From positions 1 to 64,000 of the forward strand of contig JAZKEJ010000003.1 in the NCBI GenBank assembly GCA_040387095.1: DNA of 64,000 nucleotides, read 5' to 3'. This DNA comes from Methylotenera_A sp040387095 (GTDB lineage: Bacteria; Pseudomonadota; Gammaproteobacteria; Burkholderiales; Methylophilaceae). Numbering within the stretch: the first letter of the stretch is position 1; each line of letters opens with the position of its first letter. This document shows positions 42,483-52,380 of this stretch, in pieces. The notes beneath the pieces were generated by a model. It worked only from the letters and a program-made list of their open reading frames with translations. It was not told where the DNA came from and did no database searches. Position numbers and translations under genes: made by a program.

Positions 42483-43730
42483 ATGCAGCCTTTACTCAAA
42501 TCCAACAAACTCGCTAACGTTTGCTACGATATTCGTGGCCCGGTGTTGCAGCGAGCGCGCCAGATGGAAGAGGAAGGTCAGCGCATTATCAAACTCAATA
42601 TTGGCAATCCTGCCGCTTTTGGTTTTGAAGTGCCGGAAGAAATTCAGCTGGATGTGATTCGCAATATGGGTGAAGCGGGCGGTTATACCGATTCTAAAGG
42701 TCTATTCGCGCCGCGAAAAGCCATTATGCATTACACGCAAAGCAAGCATATTGCCAATGTGACGGTGGACGACATCATTATCGGCAATGGCGTTTCCGAG
42801 TTGATTGTAATGGCCATGCAAGCGCTGGTGAATAATGGCGACCAGTTATTGGTGCCTATGCCTGATTATCCTTTATGGACGGCTGCGGTTACATTGGCAG
42901 GCGGCACGGCACGGCATTATCTTTGTGATGAAGCCACTGGCTGGTTACCAGATTTAAAAGATATCGAAGCGAAAATCACGGCAAATACGCGGGGGATTGT
43001 GGTCATTAACCCTAATAATCCGACAGGCGCGCTTTACCCAAAAGAAACGCTACTTGGCATTATCGAAATCGCGCGTCATCACGGTTTGGTAGTATTTGCC
43101 GATGAGATTTACGACAAGGTTTTATACGATGAAGCCGAACACGTTTCGATGGCATCGCTTGCAGAGGATGTGTTGTTCGTCACCTTTAATGGCTTATCAA
43201 AAAATTACCGCACCTGTGGTTATCGCGCCGGTTGGATGGTTATATCCGGCAATAAAAGCGCAGCTACGGATTATGTAGAAGGCTTGAATATGTTAGCTTC
43301 TATGCGTTTGTGCGCTAATGTGCCAGGGCAGTTAGCCATACAAACTGCATTGGGTGGCTACCAAAGTATCGATGATTTAGTAGCGCCTGCTGGCCGACTC
43401 TGTAAACAGCGCGATTTGGCTTATGACTTGATCACAGCCATTCCCGGTGTCACCTGCGTGAAACCGAAAGCTGCAATGTATCTATTTCCTAAATTGGATG
43501 CAAAAATATATCCAATTAAGGACGATCAGCAATTTATCTTGGATTTATTACTCGAAGAAAAAGTATTGCTGGTGCAGGGTACTGGCTTTAATTGGAAAAC
43601 GCCAGATCATTTCCGCGTGGTTTTTTTACCCAATGTAGATGATTTAACCGAAGCAATTAAACGCATCGCTAGTTTCTTGGAGCGATATAGGAAAAAACAT
43701 AGCAAAAAATTAGATGGAGTAACAGTTTGA
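42483..43730 (+). CDS. alaA: Alanine-type aminotransferase AlaA
   Basis: A 415-residue class I PLP aminotransferase. The opening KSNKLANVCYDIRGPV and many blocks (NGVSELIV, MPDYPLWTAAV, FNGLSKNYRTCGYRAGWM with the PLP lysine) are close to E. coli AlaA, the glutamate-pyruvate aminotransferase. It precedes hom with a 4-bp overlap, a common betaproteobacterial arrangement linking alanine and threonine/methionine synthesis. Confidence 0.93.
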   Translation: MQPLLKSNKLANVCYDIRGPVLQRARQMEEEGQRIIKLNIGNPAAFGFEVPEEIQLDVIRNMGEAGGYTDSKGLFAPRKAIMHYTQSKHIANVTVDDIIIGNGVSELIVMAMQALVNNGDQLLVPMPDYPLWTAAVTLAGGTARHYLCDEATGWLPDLKDIEAKITANTRGIVVINPNNPTGALYPKETLLGIIEIARHHGLVVFADEIYDKVLYDEAEHVSMASLAEDVLFVTFNGLSKNYRTCGYRAGWMVISGNKSAATDYVEGLNMLASMRLCANVPGQLAIQTALGGYQSIDDLVAPAGRLCKQRDLAYDLITAIPGVTCVKPKAAMYLFPKLDAKIYPIKDDQQFILDLLLEEKVLLVQGTGFNWKTPDHFRVVFLPNVDDLTEAIKRIASFLERYRKKHSKKLDGVTV

Positions 43731-45055
43731 AGCAAGATAATTTGAAAGAGTTACGTGTAGGACTTTTAGGTATTGGTACCGTTGGTGGCGGTACTTACAA
43801 TGTATTAACGCGCAACGCAGCAGAAATTACACGCCGCACTGGCGTGGCGATTAATGTATTGCAAGTGGCTGATAAGAATATAGACCATGCTAAAAAAATC
43901 ACAGGCGGCAATACACTATTATCGACGGATGCATTTGCGATTGTGAACAATCCAGAAATTGATGTGGTAGTTGAATTAATCGGTGGCTACACCTTAAGCA
44001 AAGATCTGGTATTAAAAGCCATTGCCAATGGCAAGCACGTTGTTACAGCGAATAAGGCATTAATAGCATTACATGGTAATGAAATTTTTGCAGCAGCCCA
44101 ACAAGCAGGTGTGATTGTTGCATTCGAGGCTGCAGTAGCTGGTGGTATTCCTATCATCAAAGCTTTGCGCGAAGGTTTAGGCGCGAACCGCATTGAGTGG
44201 GTTGCTGGCATTATCAACGGCACCACCAACTTCATACTGACTGAAATGCGCGAAAAAGGCTTGGCCTTTGCCGATGTATTGGGCGAAGCGCAACGCTTGG
44301 GCTATGCTGAAGCGGACCCTACCTTTGACGTAGAAGGCATTGATGCCGCGCATAAGTTAACGATTATGGCGGCGATTGCATTTGGCATGCCGATGAAGTT
44401 TGAACAGGCTTATACCGAAGGCATTACCAAATTACAGCAAACCGATATTAAGTATGCTGAAGAGCTAGGTTATCGCGTGAAGCTGTTAGGTATTACCAAA
44501 CAAGCCGAGGGTGGCGTAGAACTTCGCGTGCATCCAACATTAATTCCAGAAAAACGTCTAGTCGCTAATGTGAATGGCGCGATGAACGCCGTGGTTGTGA
44601 AAGGCGATGCAGTAGGCCCAACCTTGTATTATGGCGCGGGTGCTGGTGCTGAGCCAACAGCCAGTGCAGTGGTTGCCGATTTAATGGATGTCGCAAGGTT
44701 AAGTAGCGCGACAGCAGAGCAACGTGTGCCTTACTTAGGCTTTCAAGCTGGACAGTTGAATGATTTGCCTATTTTGCCGATATCGGAAATCAATAGTGCT
44801 TACTATTTGCGTCTGCGTGCTTCAGATGAACCTGGCGTGTTGGCTAGTGTAACCAAAATCCTGGCAGATCGTAACATCTCAATCGATGCCATGTTGCAAA
44901 AGGAACCAGCCGATAATGAAACCGAAGCGGATATTGTGATTTTGACGCATGTGACAAAAGAGAAAAATATGGATGCAGGTATTGCAGAAATGGAAGCGCT
45001 GCCAGCGATTGTCGGCAAATTGGTTAAAATCCGTATGGAAGAGTTGGCCCGATAA
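43727..45055 (+). CDS. hom: Homoserine dehydrogenase
   Basis: A 442-residue NAD(P)H enzyme reducing aspartate semialdehyde to homoserine. N-terminal Rossmann motif GLLGIGTVGGG, catalytic GIINGTTNFILTEM and DPTFDVEGIDAAHK, then a C-terminal ACT domain (about 355-440) for threonine feedback. The TTG start at 43727 overlaps the alaA stop (TTGA). Confidence 0.96.
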   Translation: MKQDNLKELRVGLLGIGTVGGGTYNVLTRNAAEITRRTGVAINVLQVADKNIDHAKKITGGNTLLSTDAFAIVNNPEIDVVVELIGGYTLSKDLVLKAIANGKHVVTANKALIALHGNEIFAAAQQAGVIVAFEAAVAGGIPIIKALREGLGANRIEWVAGIINGTTNFILTEMREKGLAFADVLGEAQRLGYAEADPTFDVEGIDAAHKLTIMAAIAFGMPMKFEQAYTEGITKLQQTDIKYAEELGYRVKLLGITKQAEGGVELRVHPTLIPEKRLVANVNGAMNAVVVKGDAVGPTLYYGAGAGAEPTASAVVADLMDVARLSSATAEQRVPYLGFQAGQLNDLPILPISEINSAYYLRLRASDEPGVLASVTKILADRNISIDAMLQKEPADNETEADIVILTHVTKEKNMDAGIAEMEALPAIVGKLVKIRMEELAR

Positions 45056-45099
45056 AAACGTTTACATTAAGTCAGTTCAATTATTAAAGTTAACAAGCA

Positions 45100-46521
45100 A
45101 TGAAATACATATCGACACGCGGGCAATCGCCTGCTTCAAGTTTTAGCGAAATCTTGTTAGGCGGCTTAGCGCCTGATGGCGGCTTATATCTGCCTGAAAC
45201 CTACCCACAATTTAGCGATGCCGATCTAAGCGCGATGCGTGGCATGAACTATGCCGATTTGGCTTTTGCCATTTTAAGCCGCCTGATTGACGATATTCCC
45301 TCTGCTGATTTAAAAGCGATTATCGATAAAACCTACAGGGCAGATGTCTATAGTTTTACACGTACTGGTCAAAACGCAGCCGATATTACACCAACCGTTA
45401 AGTTAGAAGATAATTTGTATCTATTAAGCCTTTCTAATGGGCCAACGTTGGCTTTTAAAGATATGGCGATGCAATTATTGGGCAATCTATTTGAATATGT
45501 ATTAGCTAAAACAGGAGCAACAACCAATATTTTGGGCGCTACTTCTGGTGATACTGGTTCAGCTGCCGAATATGCCATGCGCGGCAAAAAAGGCGTGCGT
45601 GTGTTCATGCTGTCTCCGCACAAAAAAATGAGCCGCTTTCAAACCGCGCAGATGTTCAGTCTGCAAGACGAGAATATTTTTAATATCGCAGTTAATGGCG
45701 TATTCGATGATTGTCAGGACATTGTCAAAGTTGTTTCTAATGATGCTGCATTTAAAGCAAATTATAAAATCGGCGCCGTAAACTCGATTAACTGGGGCCG
45801 CATCGTTGCGCAAGTTGTGTATTACTTTAAGGGCTACTTTGCGGTAACAGAAAATAATCGCCAAAAAGTGGATTTTTCTGTACCTAGCGGCAATTTTGGT
45901 AATGTTTGTGCCGGCCATATCGCACGCTTGATGGGCTTGCCGATTGATAAACTAGTGGTTGCAACAAATGAAAATGACGTATTGGATGAGTTTTTTAAAA
46001 CGGGTACTTATCGTCCGCGTGGCTCTGCCAATACTTACCAAACTTCTAGTCCGTCGATGGATATCAGCAAAGCGTCAAATTTTGAGCGTTTTGTATTCGA
46101 TTTGGTTGGTCAAGATAGTGCCAAAGTGCGCGAATTGTGGGCGAGTGTAGATAAAGGTGGTGCGTTTGATATCAAGCATTTAATGCCCAAATTGACCGAT
46201 TATGGCTTTGTGTCTGGTAGTAGCAATCATGCGAACCGTATGCAAACGATTCGTGAAACCAAAGCCAGATATGGCGTGGTAATAGATACGCACACCGCTG
46301 ATGGTCTTAAAGTAGCATTGGAATATCGTGAGCCTAATACACCAATGGTAGTGCTGGAAACGGCACTACCCGCTAAATTTGAAGATGCGCTAGTAGAGGC
46401 ATTAGGCGAATTACCATCACGGCCTGATAGCTTAAAAGGCATTGAGCAATTACCGCAGAAATTCACTGTTATGGATGCCGATGTTAACGCGATTAAAGAT
46501 TTTATTGTCAACAACACTTAA
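45100..46521 (+). CDS. thrC: Threonine synthase
   Basis: A 473-residue PLP lyase converting O-phosphohomoserine to threonine. N-terminal KYISTRGQSPASSFSEILLGGLAPDGGLYLPE, PLP lysine in PTLAFKDMAMQLLG, then GATSGDTGSAA. This is the long (class II, yeast/E. coli-like) type. It follows hom by 44 bp and completes the threonine branch apart from thrB. Confidence 0.96.
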   Translation: MKYISTRGQSPASSFSEILLGGLAPDGGLYLPETYPQFSDADLSAMRGMNYADLAFAILSRLIDDIPSADLKAIIDKTYRADVYSFTRTGQNAADITPTVKLEDNLYLLSLSNGPTLAFKDMAMQLLGNLFEYVLAKTGATTNILGATSGDTGSAAEYAMRGKKGVRVFMLSPHKKMSRFQTAQMFSLQDENIFNIAVNGVFDDCQDIVKVVSNDAAFKANYKIGAVNSINWGRIVAQVVYYFKGYFAVTENNRQKVDFSVPSGNFGNVCAGHIARLMGLPIDKLVVATNENDVLDEFFKTGTYRPRGSANTYQTSSPSMDISKASNFERFVFDLVGQDSAKVRELWASVDKGGAFDIKHLMPKLTDYGFVSGSSNHANRMQTIRETKARYGVVIDTHTADGLKVALEYREPNTPMVVLETALPAKFEDALVEALGELPSRPDSLKGIEQLPQKFTVMDADVNAIKDFIVNNT

Positions 46522-46526
46522 ACGTT

Positions 46527-47321
46527 ATGAAACAATATACCGACCTTCTGCAGCATGTATTAACACATGGCAACGCTAAAACAGACCGTACCGGCACTGG
46601 CACAACCTCTGTATTTGGTTACCAGATGCGCTTTGATTTAAACGAGGGATTTCCCTTACTCACCACCAAAAAAGTGCACCTAAAATCCATTATTCATGAG
46701 CTGCTGTGGTTTTTACAAGGCAGCACTAATATTGCCTATTTAAAAGAAAATGGCGTGCGCATTTGGGACGAGTGGGCGGATGAAAATGGTAATTTAGGCC
46801 CGGTTTACGGTTACCAATGGCGTAATTGGCCCAAGCCTGATGGCACGCATATCGATCAAATCACAGAAGTGGTGAACGCGATTAAAACCAATCCAGATTC
46901 GCGCCGTTTGATTGTTTCCGCCTGGAATGTAGCTGATGTGGACCAGATGAAATTACCGCCGTGTCATGCTTTTTTTCAGTTCTATGTGGCAGATGGTAAA
47001 TTAAGCTGCCAGCTTTATCAGCGTAGTGCCGATATATTTTTGGGTGTGCCATTTAATATTGCTTCCTATGCGTTATTAACTATGATGGTGGCGCAGGTTT
47101 GCAACTTAAAATTAGGCGATTTTGTGCATACTTTAGGCGATGCGCATATTTACAGCAATCATATGCAACAGGTGCAAGAACAGTTATCCCGTGCACCAAA
47201 ATCGCTCCCGCAGATGCGCATTAACCCAGAGGTTAACGATATTTTTTCATTCAAATTCGACGATTTCACCCTAGAAAACTACGACCCATATCCTGCTATT
47301 CAAGCAAAAGTCGCTGTTTAG
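46527..47321 (+). CDS. thyA: Thymidylate synthase
   Basis: A 264-residue enzyme converting dUMP and methylene-tetrahydrofolate to dTMP and dihydrofolate. DRTGTGTTSVFG, VYGYQWRNW, the nucleophile Cys in LPPCHAFFQFYV, and QRSADIFLGVPFNIASYA are all present. It matches the E. coli length of 264. folA, which recycles its dihydrofolate product, lies 0.8 kb downstream beyond the PepSY gene. Confidence 0.97.
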   Translation: MKQYTDLLQHVLTHGNAKTDRTGTGTTSVFGYQMRFDLNEGFPLLTTKKVHLKSIIHELLWFLQGSTNIAYLKENGVRIWDEWADENGNLGPVYGYQWRNWPKPDGTHIDQITEVVNAIKTNPDSRRLIVSAWNVADVDQMKLPPCHAFFQFYVADGKLSCQLYQRSADIFLGVPFNIASYALLTMMVAQVCNLKLGDFVHTLGDAHIYSNHMQQVQEQLSRAPKSLPQMRINPEVNDIFSFKFDDFTLENYDPYPAIQAKVAV

Positions 47322-47506
47322 TGCTTTAAGTTTTAAATCTGAAAATATCTGGTTTTATTCAGCCAATGGTTGGTTATATAAAACCAAAAATGTAACAATT
47401 GTATAATTAATCAATTACCTACAAATTTTTAGGTACAATTCATTTTTATTTGATGTAACTATTTTGAATGGTTTTTCATTTACTTAATTAAAAAATGGAG
47501 ATTATT

Positions 47507-48034
47507 ATGTTTCGTTTAACGATTGGCGCTAGTTTGGTCGCGATGGCATTTTTGGCAAATACAGCTTTTGCTGGTCATGAAAGCATTAAGCCGCACAAAG
47601 CTGATAGTTTAGGAAAATGTGTTAAAGCGGCATTGTCAGCACATGAAGGCAATATTGTGAAGATGGAAATGAAATCAGAAAACAAAAAACCGGTTTATGA
47701 GTTTGATATTGAATCGGCTGACGGCACTGCATGGGATATTGAGTGTGATGCGCAAACAGGCAAAGTGATAGAAGTTGAGCAGGAAGTAAAGCTGGATGAG
47801 GCTAAATTTAAAGCGCTTGCAAAAGTAACAGAGGCCGATGCCAAAGCGACTGCGCTTGCAGCACATCCTGGCAAAATTGTAGAAACAGAATATGAACTTG
47901 AGCCGGATGGTAAAGCTTCATATGAATTTGACATTTTAGAAGCAGATGGCGAAGAGATTAAAGTTGAAGTTGATGCGACAACGGGAAAAATTGTTGAGAA
48001 GAGCTACGAAGTGTATCAAATTGGCCAAGAGTAA
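47507..48034 (+). CDS. Secreted double-PepSY protein, LanPepsy-like
   Basis: A 175-residue product. The start at 47507 follows tggaga at normal spacing; an in-frame ATG at 47495 overlaps that site. A signal peptide ends at AFA|GH (about 22). The mature protein is an internal duplication of two PepSY modules, each with YEFDI..ADG..(I/V)..D..TGK(V/I)(I/V)E. It is rich in Asp and Glu. In Methylobacillus flagellatus a protein of this architecture, LanPepsy, binds lanthanides; homology to it is my inference from architecture and lineage. It stands between thyA and folA with its own terminator. Confidence 0.85.
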   Translation: MFRLTIGASLVAMAFLANTAFAGHESIKPHKADSLGKCVKAALSAHEGNIVKMEMKSENKKPVYEFDIESADGTAWDIECDAQTGKVIEVEQEVKLDEAKFKALAKVTEADAKATALAAHPGKIVETEYELEPDGKASYEFDILEADGEEIKVEVDATTGKIVEKSYEVYQIGQE

Positions 48035-48073
48035 TATTAACTAAAAATAGTGTTAACTCACTATGTTTAAGCA

Positions 48074-48102
48074 AAAACACCCCACTAAAAAGGGGTGTTT
48101 TT
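48074..48102 (+). terminator. Terminator after the PepSY gene
   Basis: AAAACACCCC, loop ACTAAAAA, GGGGTGTTTTT. Perfect stem with a T run, 40 bp after the PepSY stop and 42 bp before folA. Confidence 0.88.
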
Positions 48103-48143
48103 ATTTGCGCGGACGTAAGTAGCATGCACGTATAATTATACTT

Positions 48144-48626
48144 ATGAAGAATTTATCGATTATCGTCGCAGTCGCTAATGACAACGTTATTGGCATTAAT
48201 AATGGCTTGCCCTGGCATTTGCCAGAAGACCTAAAGCGCTTTCGCGCGTTGACTACAGGCCATCATATTATTATGGGCCGCAAGACGTATGAATCGCTAG
48301 GACGTTTATTGCCTAACAGAACCACAGTGATTGTGACACGCAATAAAGATTATCAGGTTGAAGGTGCATTAATTGCCAGTTCATTAGAATCAGCTATTAG
48401 ATTATGTGAAGACGATAATGAGCCATTTTTAATTGGTGGGGCAGAGTTGTATCAAGATGGAATTGCCTTGGCCAATAAACTGTATTTAACCAAGGTGAAT
48501 ATTAGTGTGGCAGGCGATGCATTTTTTGCAGAGATTAACTTGAATGATTGGCAGTTAAGCGAAAAAAAAGACCACATAGCAGCGAGTGGTCTTCAATATA
48601 GTGATTTAGTTTATATTAGAAAATAA
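48144..48626 (+). CDS. folA: Dihydrofolate reductase
   Basis: A 160-residue NADPH enzyme reducing dihydrofolate to tetrahydrofolate. Features: IVAVANDNVIGINNGLPWHLPEDLKRF (catalytic Asp region), IMGRKTYESLGR, and IGGAELYQ. Slightly longer than the E. coli form (159), otherwise standard. Functionally linked to the nearby thyA. Confidence 0.96.
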   Translation: MKNLSIIVAVANDNVIGINNGLPWHLPEDLKRFRALTTGHHIIMGRKTYESLGRLLPNRTTVIVTRNKDYQVEGALIASSLESAIRLCEDDNEPFLIGGAELYQDGIALANKLYLTKVNISVAGDAFFAEINLNDWQLSEKKDHIAASGLQYSDLVYIRK

Positions 48627-48668
48627 TGAGTTAATAAAGTTAACGCCTGAAAACATTAAAAAAGTAAT

Positions 48669-50909
48669 TTATTGTTCAACACAATCGACAAAATAAATTG
48701 CTTTCCCATCAATTATTTCTTTCACTAATCCATGGTTATCAGTCTCAAATCCAGGGAATTTTTCGTTAAATTCACGCGCAAATTTTAAGTAGTTCACAAT
48801 CACTTTATTGAATTGTTCGCCTGGAATCAATAACGGAATCCCTGGTGGATAGGGCGTTAACAATACAGCAGTCACGCGGCCTTCAAGGTCATCAATCGCT
48901 ACACGGTCAATTTTACGGTGCGCCATTTTGGCAAAAGCATCGGTTGGTTTCATCGCCGGCACCATGTCAGATAAATACATCTCTGTGGTCAATTTCGCCA
49001 CATCATTGGCTTTATATACCGCGTGGATTTTTTCACACAGATCACGCAAACCCACTTTTTCATAGCGTGGTTGTTTTTGCACGAATTCCGGCAACACTTT
49101 CCATAGCGGCTGATTCTTGTCGTAATCATCTTTAAATTGCTGCAAAGCCGCAACCATGGTGTTCCAGCGGCCTTTTGTGATGCCGATGGTGAACATGATA
49201 AAGAATGAATACAAACCAGTTTTCTCAACAATCACACCATGTTCAGCTAAATATTTTGTAACGATCGCAGCCGGAATACCAAATTTATCAGAAAAATTAC
49301 CTTTAATATCCAAGCCCGGCGTGATGATGGTTGCCTTAATCGGATCCAACATGTTGAAACCCTCGGCTAGATTGCCGAAGTCATGCCAGGCATCATTGGC
49401 TTTTAGCATCCACGCATCGCGCTCTTCCAAACCTTCCTCGCTTAAGTCATCCGGACCCCAAACCTTGAACCACCAGTCTGCACCCCAGTCCTCATCCACT
49501 TTGCGCATCGCGCGGCGGAAATCGAGTGCCTCCATCAGGCTTTCTTCTACCAACGCCGTGCCGCCAGGCGCTTCCATCATGGCGGCGGCTACATCAATAC
49601 TCGCCACAATCGAATATTGCGGACTGGTTGAGGTGTGCATAAGATACGCTTCATTAAAAATATCGCGGTCTAGCTTATTGTTCTCGGCATCCTGCACCAA
49701 GATTTGGCTGGCTTGGCTTAAACCGGCCAGCAATTTGTGGGTAGATTGGGTTGAAAAAACCATTGATTCTTTACAACGAGGACGGCCTTCACCGATGGCA
49801 TGATAATCACCATAGAAGTCGTGGAAAGTCGCATGCGGCAACCAAGCCTCATCAAAGTGCAGGGTATCGATCTTGCCGTCTAGCATATCCTTGATTTCTT
49901 CTACGTTGTACAGCACACCGTCATACGTCGATTGCGTGATCGTTAACACACGCGGCTTGGCACTTTTGTCTAAGATAAAGGGGTTGCGGTCGATTTTCTT
50001 TTGAATGTTTGCCCATTCAAATTCGCTTTTTGGAATCGGCCCGATAATGCCAAAATGATTACGTGTCGGCATTAAAAATACAGGCACCGCGCCAGTCATA
50101 ATAATCGCATGCAGAATCGATTTATGACAATTGCGGTCTACAACCACTACATCGCCTGGCGCCACTGTGCTGTTCCAGACCATTTTATTACTGGTCGACG
50201 TGCCGTTGGTCACAAAATATAGATGATCGCAGTTATAAATACGCGCCGCATTGCGTTCTGACGCGGCCACAGGGCCAGTATGGTCTAGTAATTGACCAAG
50301 TTCATCCACCGCATTACAGACGTCGGCGCGCAGCATATTTTCGCCAAAAAACTGGTGAAACATTTGGCCGACTGGTGATTTCAAAAACGCCACGCCGCCA
50401 GAATGGCCAGGGCAGTGCCATGAGTAAGAGCCATCGGCCGCATATTCAGTCAATGCTTTAAAAAATGGGGGAGCCAAGCTATCTAGGTAAGTACGTGCTT
50501 CGCGCAGAATATAGCGCGCCACAAACTCTGGCGTATCTTCATACATATGGATAAAGCCGTTGAGCTCGCGCAGGATTTCGTTTGGAATATGACGAGAAGT
50601 ACGTGTTTCGCCATGTAAGAAAATAGGAATTTCTTCGTTACGGTAACGAATCTCATCGACGAATTTGCGTAAATTATCCAGTGCATCCTGATTTTCTTCT
50701 ACAAACTCATTGTCATCGATAGAAAGAATAAAGGCTGAAGCACGACTTTGCTGCTGAGCAAACGAGGTCAAATCGCCATAACTGGTGACGCCTAACACCT
50801 CAAAACCTTCAGCTTCAATGGCTTTGGCGAGTACGCGAATGCCCAAACCTGAGGAGTTTTCAGAACGGAAATCTTCATCGATGATGACAACCGGGAATCT
50901 AAATTTCAT
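48669..50909 (-). CDS. Orn/Lys/Arg decarboxylase (basic amino acid, PLP)
   Basis: A 746-residue fold-type I decarboxylase. N-terminal response-regulator-like wing domain (1-130), PLP domain with SWHCPGHSGGVAFLKSPVG, HFDEAWLPHATF and the Schiff-base lysine in STQSTHKLLAG, and a C-terminal domain. Its length is near the E. coli inducible lysine (715) and arginine (755) decarboxylases. The product (cadaverine, agmatine or putrescine) cannot be told by eye. No antiporter gene is adjacent, so a biosynthetic polyamine role is as likely as acid resistance. Confidence 0.88.
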   Translation of the reverse strand: MKFRFPVVIIDEDFRSENSSGLGIRVLAKAIEAEGFEVLGVTSYGDLTSFAQQQSRASAFILSIDDNEFVEENQDALDNLRKFVDEIRYRNEEIPIFLHGETRTSRHIPNEILRELNGFIHMYEDTPEFVARYILREARTYLDSLAPPFFKALTEYAADGSYSWHCPGHSGGVAFLKSPVGQMFHQFFGENMLRADVCNAVDELGQLLDHTGPVAASERNAARIYNCDHLYFVTNGTSTSNKMVWNSTVAPGDVVVVDRNCHKSILHAIIMTGAVPVFLMPTRNHFGIIGPIPKSEFEWANIQKKIDRNPFILDKSAKPRVLTITQSTYDGVLYNVEEIKDMLDGKIDTLHFDEAWLPHATFHDFYGDYHAIGEGRPRCKESMVFSTQSTHKLLAGLSQASQILVQDAENNKLDRDIFNEAYLMHTSTSPQYSIVASIDVAAAMMEAPGGTALVEESLMEALDFRRAMRKVDEDWGADWWFKVWGPDDLSEEGLEERDAWMLKANDAWHDFGNLAEGFNMLDPIKATIITPGLDIKGNFSDKFGIPAAIVTKYLAEHGVIVEKTGLYSFFIMFTIGITKGRWNTMVAALQQFKDDYDKNQPLWKVLPEFVQKQPRYEKVGLRDLCEKIHAVYKANDVAKLTTEMYLSDMVPAMKPTDAFAKMAHRKIDRVAIDDLEGRVTAVLLTPYPPGIPLLIPGEQFNKVIVNYLKFAREFNEKFPGFETDNHGLVKEIIDGKAIYFVDCVEQ

Positions 50910-50915
50910 GAATTT

Positions 50916-51662
50916 TTATCCTAACAATCTATCTGCTAGATTATTTTTGCTTAAGTAGTGATTTAAATAAAACATATCAGGCTTATGAGTAGAAGCGCGA
51001 GTTTTTACCTGAAAGTTTGGGTTTTCGGAATTTTCAACATCAAATATTATTAATCCGATTCCAAAAATTAAACATAAAGAATCTAACCTATCAATATCAT
51101 TTTTTTGTGCTTGTTTCGGAATAACAATATAGGTTCGATGTGCAAACAAACGATAAGCGCAAGCTTGCCCGAGTGCTGTAACTAGATCATTGGTAGCCGT
51201 CTTAATTTCAGCAGCAACTATTTCTGGCTCAAATTTAAATGTATCGCTCGGCTTAGATCTTAGTACGCCTATTACGTCCGGCGTCGCCCATTTATCACCA
51301 AAGCTAGATTTGCCTAAAGGCTCTGCTTTCGTACAGTCTTCTAAATCGTTTTGCAAATAATCTGCAAAACTTTGGTAAAAATCACTTTCAGCATATTTTG
51401 CCGTTATTTTAGTAACTTCAGAAACAATTAGTGAGTTTTCAGATAGCTGATAAAATCCTTTATCAACTTTTTTTATTTTCCCATCAGAAAATTCGACCAT
51501 TTTAACCAGATTCGCAGGGATATTACTTCGTTTAATCTCGCTATCAAGATGTAAGCTCGTATATTGTTTTAATTCTGAAAATCTTAGTCCAGAAGGGGTT
51601 TCTGCGAGTGCTTTTATGCACAATGCAATAATTTTCTCTCTAATTGTCAAGCCGTTAGCCAT
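50916..51662 (-). CDS. Winged-helix plus PD-(D/E)XK nuclease-like protein
   Basis: A 248-residue product. The N-terminal 75 residues look like a winged helix (IREKIIALCIKAL...FSELKQYT...VDKGFYQLS). The C-terminal part has a PD-(D/E)XK-like core: D129 in TPDVIGV, E152-I-K154 in AAEIKTAT, and Q166 in ALGQACAYRLF. This resembles restriction-type or Holliday-type nucleases or DNA-binding regulators of that fold. It lies 7 bp from both neighbours' coding ends (decarboxylase start, dcd stop), yet has no link to either pathway. I do not recognise the family. Confidence 0.65.
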   Translation of the reverse strand: MANGLTIREKIIALCIKALAETPSGLRFSELKQYTSLHLDSEIKRSNIPANLVKMVEFSDGKIKKVDKGFYQLSENSLIVSEVTKITAKYAESDFYQSFADYLQNDLEDCTKAEPLGKSSFGDKWATPDVIGVLRSKPSDTFKFEPEIVAAEIKTATNDLVTALGQACAYRLFAHRTYIVIPKQAQKNDIDRLDSLCLIFGIGLIIFDVENSENPNFQVKTRASTHKPDMFYLNHYLSKNNLADRLLG

Positions 51663-51669
51663 TTAATTT

Positions 51670-52245
51670 TTAAATCTTAGGTAGCGTTACGCCAACTTGC
51701 CCTTGGTATTTACCACCACGATCTTTGTAGCTGGTTTCGCATACATCATCGGCATCGGCCTCAAAAAACAATACTTGCGCACAGCCTTCGTTCGCGTAGA
51801 TTTTCGCTGGCAGTGGCGTAGTGTTACTAAATTCTAATGTCACGTAACCTTCCCATTCCGGTTCAAACGGTGTGACATTTACAATAATGCCGCAACGTGC
51901 GTAAGTGGATTTGCCTAAACAAATAGTCAAAACATTACGCGGAATACGGAAATATTCAACCGTGCGCGCAAGCGCAAAAGAGTTTGGCGGAATGATGCAG
52001 TAATCAGCATTCACTTCAACAAACGAATTCGGGTCGAAATTTTTCGGGTCGACAATGGTGCTGTTTAAGTTAGTAAACAACTTGAATTCTTTACTGCAGC
52101 GAATATCATAGCCATAGCTAGATGTACCGTACGATACCATGCGCTGACCTTCGGCATTTTGTTTAACTTGATTCGGCTCGAACGGCGAAATCATGCCATG
52201 TTCGAGTGACATTTTGCGTATCCATTTATCCGATTTTATACTCAT
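51670..52245 (-). CDS. dcd: dCTP deaminase
   Basis: A 191-residue trimeric enzyme deaminating dCTP to dUTP, feeding dTMP synthesis through ThyA. The opening SIKSDKWIRKMSLEHGMI, SSYGYDIR, the catalytic segment GKSTYARCGIIVNVTPFEPEWEG and the C-terminal KYQGQ are standard. Length is typical. Confidence 0.95.
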   Translation of the reverse strand: MSIKSDKWIRKMSLEHGMISPFEPNQVKQNAEGQRMVSYGTSSYGYDIRCSKEFKLFTNLNSTIVDPKNFDPNSFVEVNADYCIIPPNSFALARTVEYFRIPRNVLTICLGKSTYARCGIIVNVTPFEPEWEGYVTLEFSNTTPLPAKIYANEGCAQVLFFEADADDVCETSYKDRGGKYQGQVGVTLPKI

Positions 52246-52380
52246 ATTTGTACTTAAGCTTTCTATACTGAATGCAAAAAATAATGCACTTTTCTAATGC
52301 GAACCTTACTAAGATTGCGCATTATAAAGTGCATTACAAAATTGTGTGATAAAAGTTTTTGCTAACAATCAGCGTACATT

